Below, one piece after another: positions 1 through 5,951 of a stretch of 7,000 bases of DNA. The stretch covers positions 1 through 7,000 of the forward strand of contig NZ_LAJY01000357.1 of NCBI RefSeq assembly GCF_000963705.1, in the 5' to 3' direction. Within the stretch, counting starts at the first letter, position 1, and each line of letters starts with the position of its first letter. The DNA comes from Elstera litoralis. GTDB lineage: Bacteria > Pseudomonadota > Alphaproteobacteria > Elsterales > Elsteraceae. A program made the translations under genes and the position numbers. The notes below the pieces were generated by a model, which was not told the DNA's origin, made no database searches, and saw nothing but the letters and a program-made list of their open reading frames with translations.

Positions 1-149
1 GGCGGCGGGGTATCGACCCCGCGCGTAATCGCAAACACCCAAGCGCCCATTCCGGCGAACAGGGCGATCAGCAGCAACCAGGCGGCGGCAAGAATACCGC
101 CGCCCCGGTTTTGCGGCGGCGCACCGCGCGGATCGGTCATGCTGGTCAT
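1..149 (-). CDS. N-terminus of a membrane-anchored protein, probably divergent polysaccharide deacetylase (partial)
   Basis: Only the first 49 codons are in the window; the gene continues past the left edge. The protein starts with a short polar, Pro/Gly-rich cytoplasmic segment (residues 1-18). One strongly hydrophobic segment follows (about residues 19-42, rich in Leu, Ala and Trp), which fits an N-terminal signal anchor with the rest in the periplasm. I chose the ATG at 149; a GAGGG lies upstream with a rather long 11-nt spacer, and a second in-frame ATG at 140 is possible. It follows ctpA by 34 nt on the same strand. In many alphaproteobacteria the gene after envC-ctpA encodes a divergent polysaccharide deacetylase (YibQ family), often followed by rppH. 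The call rests on that gene order and the anchor, because no catalytic domain is visible. Confidence 0.55.
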   Translation of the reverse strand, partial: MTSMTDPRGAPPQNRGGGILAAAWLLLIALFAGMGAWVFAITRGVDTPP

Positions 150-1067
150 GGCGGCGCAAACCCTCTGAAGCTAGAGACGCGGCTCAGTTCGGCGCGCGAT
201 TAACGTAAAGCGAAATGCCGCGAATGAGATCGACGGCACGGGCGAGTTGGTAATCATCGGCCGACCCCAACACCAGCGGCGCTGGCTCGCCATTGGCCGC
301 CGGCGTCGGCGCAACCGGGGCAACGGAGCCCGGTGCCGCCGGGTTGGCCCGCTCGTTCGGATTGCGGATTGCGCCGCGTAGGGCCGCTTCGCTGCGACGC
401 TCGCCCGCGTTCAGCGTTTCGACGCGTGCCAGCGGCACGATAATATCGGGTTCGATCCCCTTCGCCTGGATCGAACGACCCGACGGTGTGTAATAGAGCG
501 CCGTCGTCAGGCGAATACCACCATTGCCGGGACCGAGGCGGGTGACGGTCTGCACCGAGCCCTTGCCAAAGGATTTTTGGCCCATAATCACCGCGCGCTT
601 ATGGTCTTGCAGCGCGCCCGCAACGATTTCCGAGGCCGAAGCCGAGCCATCGTCGATGAGCACGACCATCGGCAGCCCCGCCGCCAGATCGCCGGGCTTC
701 GCGTTGAAGCGCGTCGCGCCTTCCGGACGGCGTGGGCTGGAGGTGGAGGTAATCTCCCCCTGCTCCAGGAACTCATCGGACACGGAAACCGCCTGATCGA
801 GCAAACCGCCGGGGTTGCGGCGCAGGTCGAGCACGATGCCCTTCAGCTTCGGCCCGGCCTGCTCCTTGAATTTCTTCATCGCCGCCTGCACGCCCGCGTC
901 GCTCTGCTGGGTAAAGCTGGTGATGCGCAGATAGCCGATATCGTCGCCCTCAAGCCGCGAGCGCACGCTTTCCACTTTGATGATGGCGCGGGTCAGGGTC
1001 ACGTCGAAGGCATCGCGGCCCTCGCGGCGAATGGTCAGGCGCACTTCGCTATTGACCGGCCCGCGCA

Positions 1068-1074
1068 TTTTTTT
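1068..1074 (-). other. Frameshift site 2 in ctpA: seven-A run where six are expected
   Basis: On the coding strand the codons Gln-Glu-Ser-Val-Glu-Lys run into a stretch of seven A followed by TGCGCGGG. As written, the frame continues Asn-Ala-Arg-Ala-Gly-Gln and stops at 1049. With six A it reads Glu-Lys-Met-Arg-Gly-Pro-Val-Asn, the family-typical end of the PDZ domain, and continues open to 184. One extra A therefore explains the break. Confidence 0.9.
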
Positions 1075-1357
1075 CGACCGATTCCTGCAACGTCAGGCCA
1101 ACGATAGCCTCGCCATTGATATGGGTAATCAGATCGTTCGGTTTCAGCCCGGCCTTGCTGGCGGGGGTATCGTCGATGGGCGAGACGACTTTGATGACGC
1201 CCTGTTCCTGGCTGACTTCCAGCCCCAAACCGCCGAACTCGCCGCTTGTCTGGACCTGCATTTCCTCGAAGCTCTTCGGGTTCATGTAGGAGGAATGCGG
1301 GTCGAGCGAGGTGAGCATACCGTTGATGGCGGCTTCAATCAGCGCTTGATCGGAAAC

Positions 1358-1363
1358 TTTTTT
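1358..1363 (-). other. Frameshift site 1 in ctpA: six-A run where five are expected
   Basis: On the coding strand Ala-Asp-Tyr-Val-Glu-Lys is followed by a run of six A and then GTTTCC. As written it reads Lys-Ser-Phe-Arg-Ser-Ser-Ala-Asp and stops at 1335. With five A it reads Glu-Lys-Val-Ser-Asp-Gln-Ala-Leu-Ile-Glu-Ala-Ala-Ile-Asn-Gly-Met, the expected CtpA sequence just before the SLDPHS motif. Confidence 0.9.
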
Positions 1364-1597
1364 CCACATAATCCGCCCGAATGCGCTCAAAGACCTGACT
1401 GAACAGATCGAGCTGACGGTACGTGTCGGAGGTTTTGGTCTGGGCCAAAGTCTCAGGAATGCTGATCGCCTGACCGATCACCACGCCCGCGCCGATCAAC
1501 AGCCCGATGGCGGCACCGCGCGCAAGATAGCGCAGGCGCGAGGGAGCCGCCGGCGCGTGCGGGTCGGAAGAAAGGGGGCCAGGTCGTTCCATTACCA

Positions 1598-1602
1598 CTC
1601 CT
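1598..1602 (-). promoter_or_regulatory. Shine-Dalgarno of ctpA, overlapping the envC stop codon
   Basis: AGGAG lies 5 nt upstream of the ATG at 1592 and shares two bases with the TAG stop of envC (1603-1601). It decides between two in-frame starts: the ATG at 1592 is well spaced, whereas the GTG at 1598 would overlap the site itself. The arrangement suggests coupling of ctpA translation to envC termination. Confidence 0.7.
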
Positions 1603-2833
1603 AATTGGCTCGTTGCGCCGAAACCCAGGTCTGCGGGTTCAAGGTTTGCCCTTGGCGACGCAGTTCGAAATAGAGCACCGGCGCATGGTCGCCACCCTCA
1701 CCCATCACCCCAACCGGCTCACCGGGATCGACCGCGCGCCCAACGGTCGCATCCAATCGGCCTAACCCAGCCAGCAAGCTATGATAGCCATCCCTATGTT
1801 CCACAATCAAGATCAGCCCGTAGCCCCGGAAGGGGCCGGAGAAAATGATCTTGCCCGCCGCCGGTGACAAAACAAGGGCACCATTGCGGGTTTCGATGGA
1901 AAGCCCGCGCGCGGTCGCCCCAACATCGGTGGCCTGACCATAGGCCCCGGTGATCTTGCCGCTTACCGGCAGCGTGCGCCCGGCCTTGGGTGTGATAAGC
2001 GCGTCACCAAGATCGATATGCCCTGCCGCCTGTTCGCGCCGCACCGCCGCCCGCCCGGCTTCGTCGGCCCGGCGGCGCTCGTCGGCTTGCCGGTCGGCCA
2101 CGAGTTTTTCCAAAAGATCGCGCAGATCTTTGGCCGACCCTGCGAGCTGCTTGAGCTTTGCACCAGATTTATCGGCTTCGGTATCGAGCTGTTCTTCCAG
2201 CGCCTCTTTGCGCTTCAGGAGGGCGGCGATTTGCGTGCGCTCCTGGGCGAGGCCGCGTACCTGGGTCGACACGCGGTCGCGCTGGCGGCGGATGGTATCA
2301 TCCACCTTCGCCAATTCATCGAGTTCGCCGCGCAGAATCTGCAACCGCTCCTGCACTGCCGGCACAGTGCCGCCGATAATCAGCCCGGCGCGGATGGCAT
2401 CCTGCGGGTCGCCCGGCTGCATCAGCATGGCGATGGGCGGAAACTGGGCGAGGCGCTGGCTGGTGGCGAGCAGTTCCACCAGTTCGGCGCGGCGCAGGGC
2501 GATCGTCACGCGCTTATCGTCGGCGTCGGTTTCAAGATCGCGCAAGGCCCCCTCAAGGTCGGTCAGCGCTTTCTCATTCTCGCTGGCCGAGCGACCCGAC
2601 ACCGTAAGCTGCGCGCGCAACTGTTCAACCTCGGCCTGGATCGCCTTCTGCTGCTGCGCGAGTTGCTGCTGTTTGGCGCGGGTTGCGGCAAGCTCGCTTT
2701 CGATCCGGCGAAGCTCCTGCGCCTTTTGCTCCTCGGCGCTGCGCTGCTGGGCGGCCGCGGGCAGGGAAAACGCCAGCGCGAGGGCCAGAATGGCCCCCGC
2801 CCCGCGCCGCCCCCATCCGCGCAGCGCCTTCAT
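1601..2833 (-). CDS. envC: EnvC-like murein hydrolase activator (coiled coil plus degenerate LytM/M23 domain)
   Basis: Periplasmic protein expected to activate amidases that split septal peptidoglycan during cell division. The 410-residue form shows a signal peptide (about 1-28, Arg-rich start, hydrophobic stretch, Ala-Ala-Ala cleavage region). Long Gln/Glu/Arg-rich coiled coils follow (about 31-125 and 160-268) and then a C-terminal LytM fold (about 285-405). The LytM domain lacks the zinc ligands of active M23 peptidases. The HxGxD-type site reads ARGLS (308-312), and the HxHFE site reads VLYFE (386-390), so both histidines are gone; only the His of YHSLLAGL (351) remains. This points to an activator rather than a hydrolase. 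I prefer the ATG at 2833, one base after the gpmI stop, because the signal peptide then starts correctly. An ATG at 2866 would add 11 Arg-rich residues and overlap gpmI by 32 nt. No strong ribosome site precedes either start, so translation is probably coupled to gpmI. Confidence 0.88.
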   Translation of the reverse strand: MKALRGWGRRGAGAILALALAFSLPAAAQQRSAEEQKAQELRRIESELAATRAKQQQLAQQQKAIQAEVEQLRAQLTVSGRSASENEKALTDLEGALRDLETDADDKRVTIALRRAELVELLATSQRLAQFPPIAMLMQPGDPQDAIRAGLIIGGTVPAVQERLQILRGELDELAKVDDTIRRQRDRVSTQVRGLAQERTQIAALLKRKEALEEQLDTEADKSGAKLKQLAGSAKDLRDLLEKLVADRQADERRRADEAGRAAVRREQAAGHIDLGDALITPKAGRTLPVSGKITGAYGQATDVGATARGLSIETRNGALVLSPAAGKIIFSGPFRGYGLILIVEHRDGYHSLLAGLGRLDATVGRAVDPGEPVGVMGEGGDHAPVLYFELRRQGQTLNPQTWVSAQRAN

Positions 2834-2834
2834 C

Positions 2835-4391
2835 TTACTCAGCCGCCGCCTGGGCTGGCGCGGCATCGGAGAGCAGGCTGATGCCGGTCATCACGGCGGG
2901 TTGCGGCAGCCCGATCAAGGCGAGCAGCGTCGGTGCAACATCGGCCAATGCCCCTTCGCGCAGGCTTTTGACCCCGGCGGGGGCATTGACCAGGATCGTC
3001 GGCACCAGATTGAGCGTATGGGCCGTATGCGGCTCCCGCGTGATCGGGTCGATCATCTGTTCGGCATTGCCGTGATCGGCTGTCACCAGCATCGCGCCCC
3101 CAGCCTTAACGACGGCCGCTTCCAAACGCGCGAGGCAAGCATCGACCGTTTCAACGGCCTCGATAGCGGCGCTCAGAATGCCGGAATGGCCGACCATATC
3201 CGTATTGGCGTAATTCACGACGATGGCATCGAACTGCCCGCCCTCAATCGCCGCCACCAGCTTATCGGTGACTTCCACCGCCGACATCGCGGGTTGCAGA
3301 TCGTAGGTTTTCACCTTCGGGCTCGGCACCAAAATCCGTTCTTCGCCGGGAAACACGGTTTCAACCCCGCCGTTGAAGAAGAAGGTGACGTGGGCGTATT
3401 TCTCGGTCTCGGCAATGCGCAACTGGGTTTTACCCGCCTTCGCCAGCACTTCGCCCAAAGTATCGGGAATATCTTCGGGCGGAAACAGCGCCGGGAAAAA
3501 CACGTTCAGCGCGCTCGAATATTCAACCATGCCAAGCATCGCCGCAAACTTCGGGGTGCGGCTGCGCGCAAACCCGTCGAAGGCCGGATCGGCCAGCGCC
3601 GTGAGCAGTTCCCGCGCCCGGTCGGCACGGAAATTCACCATCATCAACCCGTCGCCGTCCGCCATACCGGCATAGGCCCCGATGACGGTTGGTTGAATGA
3701 ACTCATCCAATTCACCGGCGGCATAGGAGGCTTCGATTGCCGCTTTTGGGCTTTCGGCCATTTTGCCTTGCGCCGATACGATGGCCCGATAGGCGGCTTC
3801 CACCCGGTCCCAGCGCTTATCGCGGTCCATCGCGAAGAACCGTCCGCTGAGCGTGCCGATGCGCACCCCCGGAACGCCGCCGAGCGCCGCTTCCACTTGG
3901 CTTAAGAACGTCAGCGCGCTTTGCGGCGGCGTATCGCGCCCATCGGTGAAGACATGGAGGATGACCGGCACGCCCTGGGCCGCGATCAGCTTGGCGGTGC
4001 CAACGATATGATCCTGATGGCTATGCACCCCGCCGTCGGACATCAACCCGAGCAGATGCGCCGCGCCGCCCGAGGCCTTGAGAGTCGCGATGAACTGGTG
4101 CAGGCCCGGTTTTGCCGCCAGCGACCCATCGAGCAACGCATTGTCGATGCGCGGCAGGTCCGGCACAACAATGCGGCCCGCGCCGAGGTTCATGTGACCG
4201 ACTTCGGAATTGCCCATTTGCCCTTCCGGCAGCCCGACGAAGCGTTCGGACGCATTCAACCGCCCGGTCGGGCAGGTCTGCATCAGCCGGTCGAAGGTCG
4301 GCGTGTTCGCCTGGGCGATGGCGTTATTATCGAGATCGGACCGCAGGCCCCAGCCATCGAGAATGCACAGAACTACAGGGCGCGGGGACAT
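2835..4391 (-). CDS. gpmI: 2,3-bisphosphoglycerate-independent phosphoglycerate mutase
   Basis: Cytosolic glycolytic enzyme that interconverts 3- and 2-phosphoglycerate through a phosphoserine intermediate with two Mn2+ ions. The 518-residue product matches the usual length of about 510-515. Visible motifs in order: LCILDGWG with metal ligand Asp12; GQMGNSEVGHMNLGAGR with the nucleophile Ser62; SDGGVHSHQDH (118-128); FTDGRDT (148-154); the RFFAMDRDKRWDR stretch and MMVNFRADRARE in the phosphatase-like insertion and substrate site; NTDMVGH with metal ligands Asp398 and His402; TADHGNAEQM with Asp439 and His440; and EPHTAHT with a further His. The start at 4391 is supported by the family N-terminus MSPRPVVL and by AAGGAAG with a 6-nt spacer. 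The frame stays open upstream to 4601, but those 70 residues are not family-like. It is first in the leftward cluster and ends one base before envC. Confidence 0.97.
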   Translation of the reverse strand: MSPRPVVLCILDGWGLRSDLDNNAIAQANTPTFDRLMQTCPTGRLNASERFVGLPEGQMGNSEVGHMNLGAGRIVVPDLPRIDNALLDGSLAAKPGLHQFIATLKASGGAAHLLGLMSDGGVHSHQDHIVGTAKLIAAQGVPVILHVFTDGRDTPPQSALTFLSQVEAALGGVPGVRIGTLSGRFFAMDRDKRWDRVEAAYRAIVSAQGKMAESPKAAIEASYAAGELDEFIQPTVIGAYAGMADGDGLMMVNFRADRARELLTALADPAFDGFARSRTPKFAAMLGMVEYSSALNVFFPALFPPEDIPDTLGEVLAKAGKTQLRIAETEKYAHVTFFFNGGVETVFPGEERILVPSPKVKTYDLQPAMSAVEVTDKLVAAIEGGQFDAIVVNYANTDMVGHSGILSAAIEAVETVDACLARLEAAVVKAGGAMLVTADHGNAEQMIDPITREPHTAHTLNLVPTILVNAPAGVKSLREGALADVAPTLLALIGLPQPAVMTGISLLSDAAPAQAAAE

Positions 4392-4397
4392 GATCGG

Positions 4398-4404
4398 CTT
4401 CCTT
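4398..4404 (-). promoter_or_regulatory. Shine-Dalgarno of gpmI
   Basis: AAGGAAG sits 6 nt before the ATG at 4391. It decides the start against upstream in-frame codons that would extend the protein by up to 70 residues. The same heptamer with the same spacing precedes pgk. Confidence 0.75.
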
Positions 4405-4448
4405 TCGTCGAACGGCAGGCGGGGTAAGGGGCGGACCTGCCCGCTATC

Positions 4449-4466
4449 TGCTTTTATATAGAAGCA
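4449..4466. repeat. 18-bp near-perfect palindrome upstream of gpmI
   Basis: TGCTTTTATATAGAAGCA is its own reverse complement except for one mismatched pair (T at 4454 against G at 4461). It is AT-rich in a GC-rich region and is centred about 66 nt upstream of the gpmI ATG. It could be an operator for a dimeric regulator overlapping a -10 element, or chance. No U-run follows on either strand, so it does not look like a terminator. Confidence 0.4.
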
Positions 4467-4664
4467 AAACACGCTCACCGCTATGGACGGATGCACTGCA
4501 ACGCGCCATAAAGAGGTGTTTTTAGCGTCTCGATAGTCCCGCGAGGGGGTAGGCCGCATGTTGGGCATAGGTTCCTTAAAGATCACGGGTTTGGCCAGCA
4601 TACCTGTGCTATGTCCCGTCTTTCTCTCCGCGCTTGCCCGCTGACCTTTCGTCGGACTGACCCC

Positions 4665-5468
4665 ATGACCACGCTGACCGTTGCGACCTGGAACATCAAC
4701 TCCGTGCGCCTGCGCCTCGATACCGTCCTGCGGTTTTTGGCCGAGGCCGCGCCAGATGTTCTATGCCTTCAGGAAATCAAAACCGAGGATGCGTTTTTCC
4801 CCGGCGCGGCCTTTACCCAGGCGGGTTATCCCTATCAGGCAATCAAGGGCATGAAGGCTTATAATGGCGTCGCCATTCTCTCGCGCCTGCCGCTCACCCG
4901 CACGCAAACGCTGGATTGGTGCGAGCGGACCGATAGCCGCCATGTTTCCGCCGAAGTCGGTGGAATCGAGCTGCATAATTTCTACGTTCCGGCGGGCGGT
5001 GATATTCCCGACCCTGAGCAGAATGAGAAATTCGCCCATAAGCTGCGCTTTCTCGATGAAGTGACCGACTGGTTCAGCCAGAATCGCAGCGCCGATCACC
5101 CGATGATGCTGGTCGGCGACCTCAATATCGCGCCGCTGGAGCAGGATGTTTGGTCGCACAAGAAGCTGCTGGACGTGGTGAGCCACACCCCGATCGAAGT
5201 CGACCGTATGGCCGCGTGGCAGGCGGGGCTGAACTGGACCGATGCCGTCCGCCATTTCGTGCCCGCCGACCAAAAACTTTATTCCTGGTGGTCCTACCGC
5301 GCCAAAGATTGGGATTTGGCCGATAAGGGCCGCCGTCTCGATCACATCTGGGTCACGCCGCCCCTGAAAGACCGGCTGCACTCCACCGAAACTCAGCGCC
5401 CCTGGCGCGGGGTGGAGAAAGCCTCCGACCATGTTCCCGTCCTCGTGCGTTTAACGGTGCCCGCGTGA
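4665..5468 (+). CDS. xthA: Exodeoxyribonuclease III (AP endonuclease, EEP family)
   Basis: DNA-repair enzyme that cuts 5' to abasic sites and removes 3' blocking groups or nucleotides from duplex DNA. The 267-residue product has the usual length and all family motifs: TWNINSVRLRL with Asn10; DVLCLQEIK with metal-binding Glu37; YNGVAILSR (66-74); FYVPAGGD with Tyr107; VGDLNIAP with Asp152 and Asn154; WTDAVR; YSWWSYR; GRRLDHIW, the recognition-loop and Asp site; and the C-terminal SDHVPV with His256. The start is the ATG at 4665, which gives the family N-terminus MTTLTVATWNINS. An in-frame ATG at 4611 would add 18 residues of no family likeness. The upstream ribosome site is weak (GGACTGA). It is first in the rightward cluster and its stop overlaps the next start by 4 nt. 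Confidence 0.95.
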   Translation: MTTLTVATWNINSVRLRLDTVLRFLAEAAPDVLCLQEIKTEDAFFPGAAFTQAGYPYQAIKGMKAYNGVAILSRLPLTRTQTLDWCERTDSRHVSAEVGGIELHNFYVPAGGDIPDPEQNEKFAHKLRFLDEVTDWFSQNRSADHPMMLVGDLNIAPLEQDVWSHKKLLDVVSHTPIEVDRMAAWQAGLNWTDAVRHFVPADQKLYSWWSYRAKDWDLADKGRRLDHIWVTPPLKDRLHSTETQRPWRGVEKASDHVPVLVRLTVPA

Positions 5469-5938
5469 GCCTTCATCGCTACGATATTCGCGCGCTGTAT
5501 GGCGATTACATCCGGGCGGGCCTGGGGATGATCGCGACGCTGGCCCCGATTGCCCTCGTGCGCCCCGATTGGCCGATTGCCACAATGCTCGGCTCCATCG
5601 GCCTGCTCTGCTTCTATTTCGTCGCGCAAACCTATATCCGGCACCGCACGGTGGTGGGCATCGACGACGAAGGCATTTTCATGCGCGGCCTCAATACGGT
5701 CTCGTTCCGCTGGACCGAACTGTCGCGCTTCAACCTCAATTATTATTCGCTGCGCCGCGACCGGCTGAACGGCTGGATGGAGTTGACGGTGAAATCCGGG
5801 ACGCGCGAGATTAAGTTCGATTCGCGCCTTGAAGATTTCGTTGCCATCGTCCGCCGGGCGCATGTGGCGGCAAAAGCCAATCAATTGACAATGAACGCGA
5901 TTACGCAGGCCAATCTGCTGGCCCTGCGCATCTACTAA
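5465..5938 (+). CDS. Hypothetical membrane protein, two N-terminal helices and a PH-like soluble part
   Basis: I do not recognise this 157-residue protein as a named family. It has a short basic/aromatic N-terminus and two hydrophobic segments (about 17-33 and 38-56) separated by a short loop with RPDWP, which fits a membrane hairpin. A soluble part of about 100 residues follows, with alternating hydrophobic positions suggesting beta strands (VVGIDDEGIFMRGL, VSFRWTELSRFNL, MELTVKSGTREIKF) and then a C-terminal helix. Strands of this kind after a two-helix anchor resemble bacterial PH-like (bPH2/YcxB-type) proteins; that is a structural guess only. The start is GTG at 5465, in GTGA overlapping the xthA stop, with no clear ribosome site, so translation is probably coupled to xthA. 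The stop lies 13 nt before pgk. Codon use and GC content look like those of the neighbours. Confidence 0.8.
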   Translation: MSLHRYDIRALYGDYIRAGLGMIATLAPIALVRPDWPIATMLGSIGLLCFYFVAQTYIRHRTVVGIDDEGIFMRGLNTVSFRWTELSRFNLNYYSLRRDRLNGWMELTVKSGTREIKFDSRLEDFVAIVRRAHVAAKANQLTMNAITQANLLALRIY

Positions 5939-5951
5939 AAGGAAGACGATA

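Larger units (their letters stand above)
184..1592 (-). pseudogene. ctpA: C-terminal processing peptidase CtpA (S41 family), frame broken twice by +1 A in homopolymers
   Basis: This is a periplasmic serine protease of the Prc/CtpA family, which trims or degrades proteins from their C-termini and often acts on murein-remodelling enzymes. The reading frame is in three pieces: 1592-1335, about 1369-1049 and 1068-184. Removing one A from each of two poly-A runs (T runs at 1358-1363 and 1068-1074 on the plus strand) gives one 468-residue protein. In that repaired numbering: signal anchor about 25-43; helical N-terminal segment with SLDPHSSYM (96-104); PDZ domain about 108-190 with GEFGGLGLEV and the KMRGPVNSEV motif lying across the second break; S41 core with LDLRRNPGG (254-262), GSASASEI with probable nucleophile Ser318, and SFGKGSVQ with probable general base Lys343, the 25-residue spacing usual for the family. 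A Pro/Ala-rich tail follows (about 385-440). Read literally, translation stops at 1335 after 85 residues, before the PDZ and protease domains. The start at 1592 is set by AGGAG with a 5-nt spacer; a GTG at 1598 is less likely. All active-site residues are intact, so sequence error is more likely than old decay. Confidence 0.9.
4392..4664. promoter_or_regulatory. Divergent intergenic region between gpmI and xthA
   Basis: About 270 bp without a supported gene, less GC-rich than the flanking coding sequence in its middle part. It must hold the promoters of both clusters unless transcription enters from elsewhere. I see no convincing -35/-10 pair on either strand. The best -10-like sequence for gpmI is the TATATA/TATAAA stretch around 4455-4460 inside an inverted repeat, but no good -35 box stands 16-18 nt upstream of it. 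Frames running through this region upstream of both genes do not look like protein extensions. Confidence 0.6.

Noticed and set aside
1068..1363. Programmed -1 ribosomal frameshifting at the A-rich sites of ctpA
   Set aside because: The coding frame carries one extra base at each site, so a -1 shift gives the wrong frame. Two successive +1 events would be needed, with no known stimulator visible.
1049..1390. Middle ctpA piece as an independent gene starting at a TTG
   Set aside because: No ribosome site precedes the TTG at 1390, and the piece is simply the PDZ part of CtpA continuing from the first piece once one A is removed.
1950..3905. A 651-codon open frame on the plus strand, antisense to envC and gpmI
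   Set aside because: It is opposite two clearly recognised genes and crosses their boundary. Its product is low-complexity, rich in Arg, Ser and Ala in one half and in His, Arg and Gly in the other, with no recognisable motif. This is the usual shadow of GC-rich codon bias.
4392..4601. 70-residue N-terminal extension of GpmI from an in-frame start at 4601
   Set aside because: The extension does not resemble phosphoglycerate mutase, whereas the ATG at 4391 has a good ribosome site and gives the normal family length.
4761..5884. Minus-strand open frames under xthA and the following gene
   Set aside because: They are antisense to well-supported genes, have no ribosome sites or family motifs, and follow from the third-position GC bias of the plus-strand genes.
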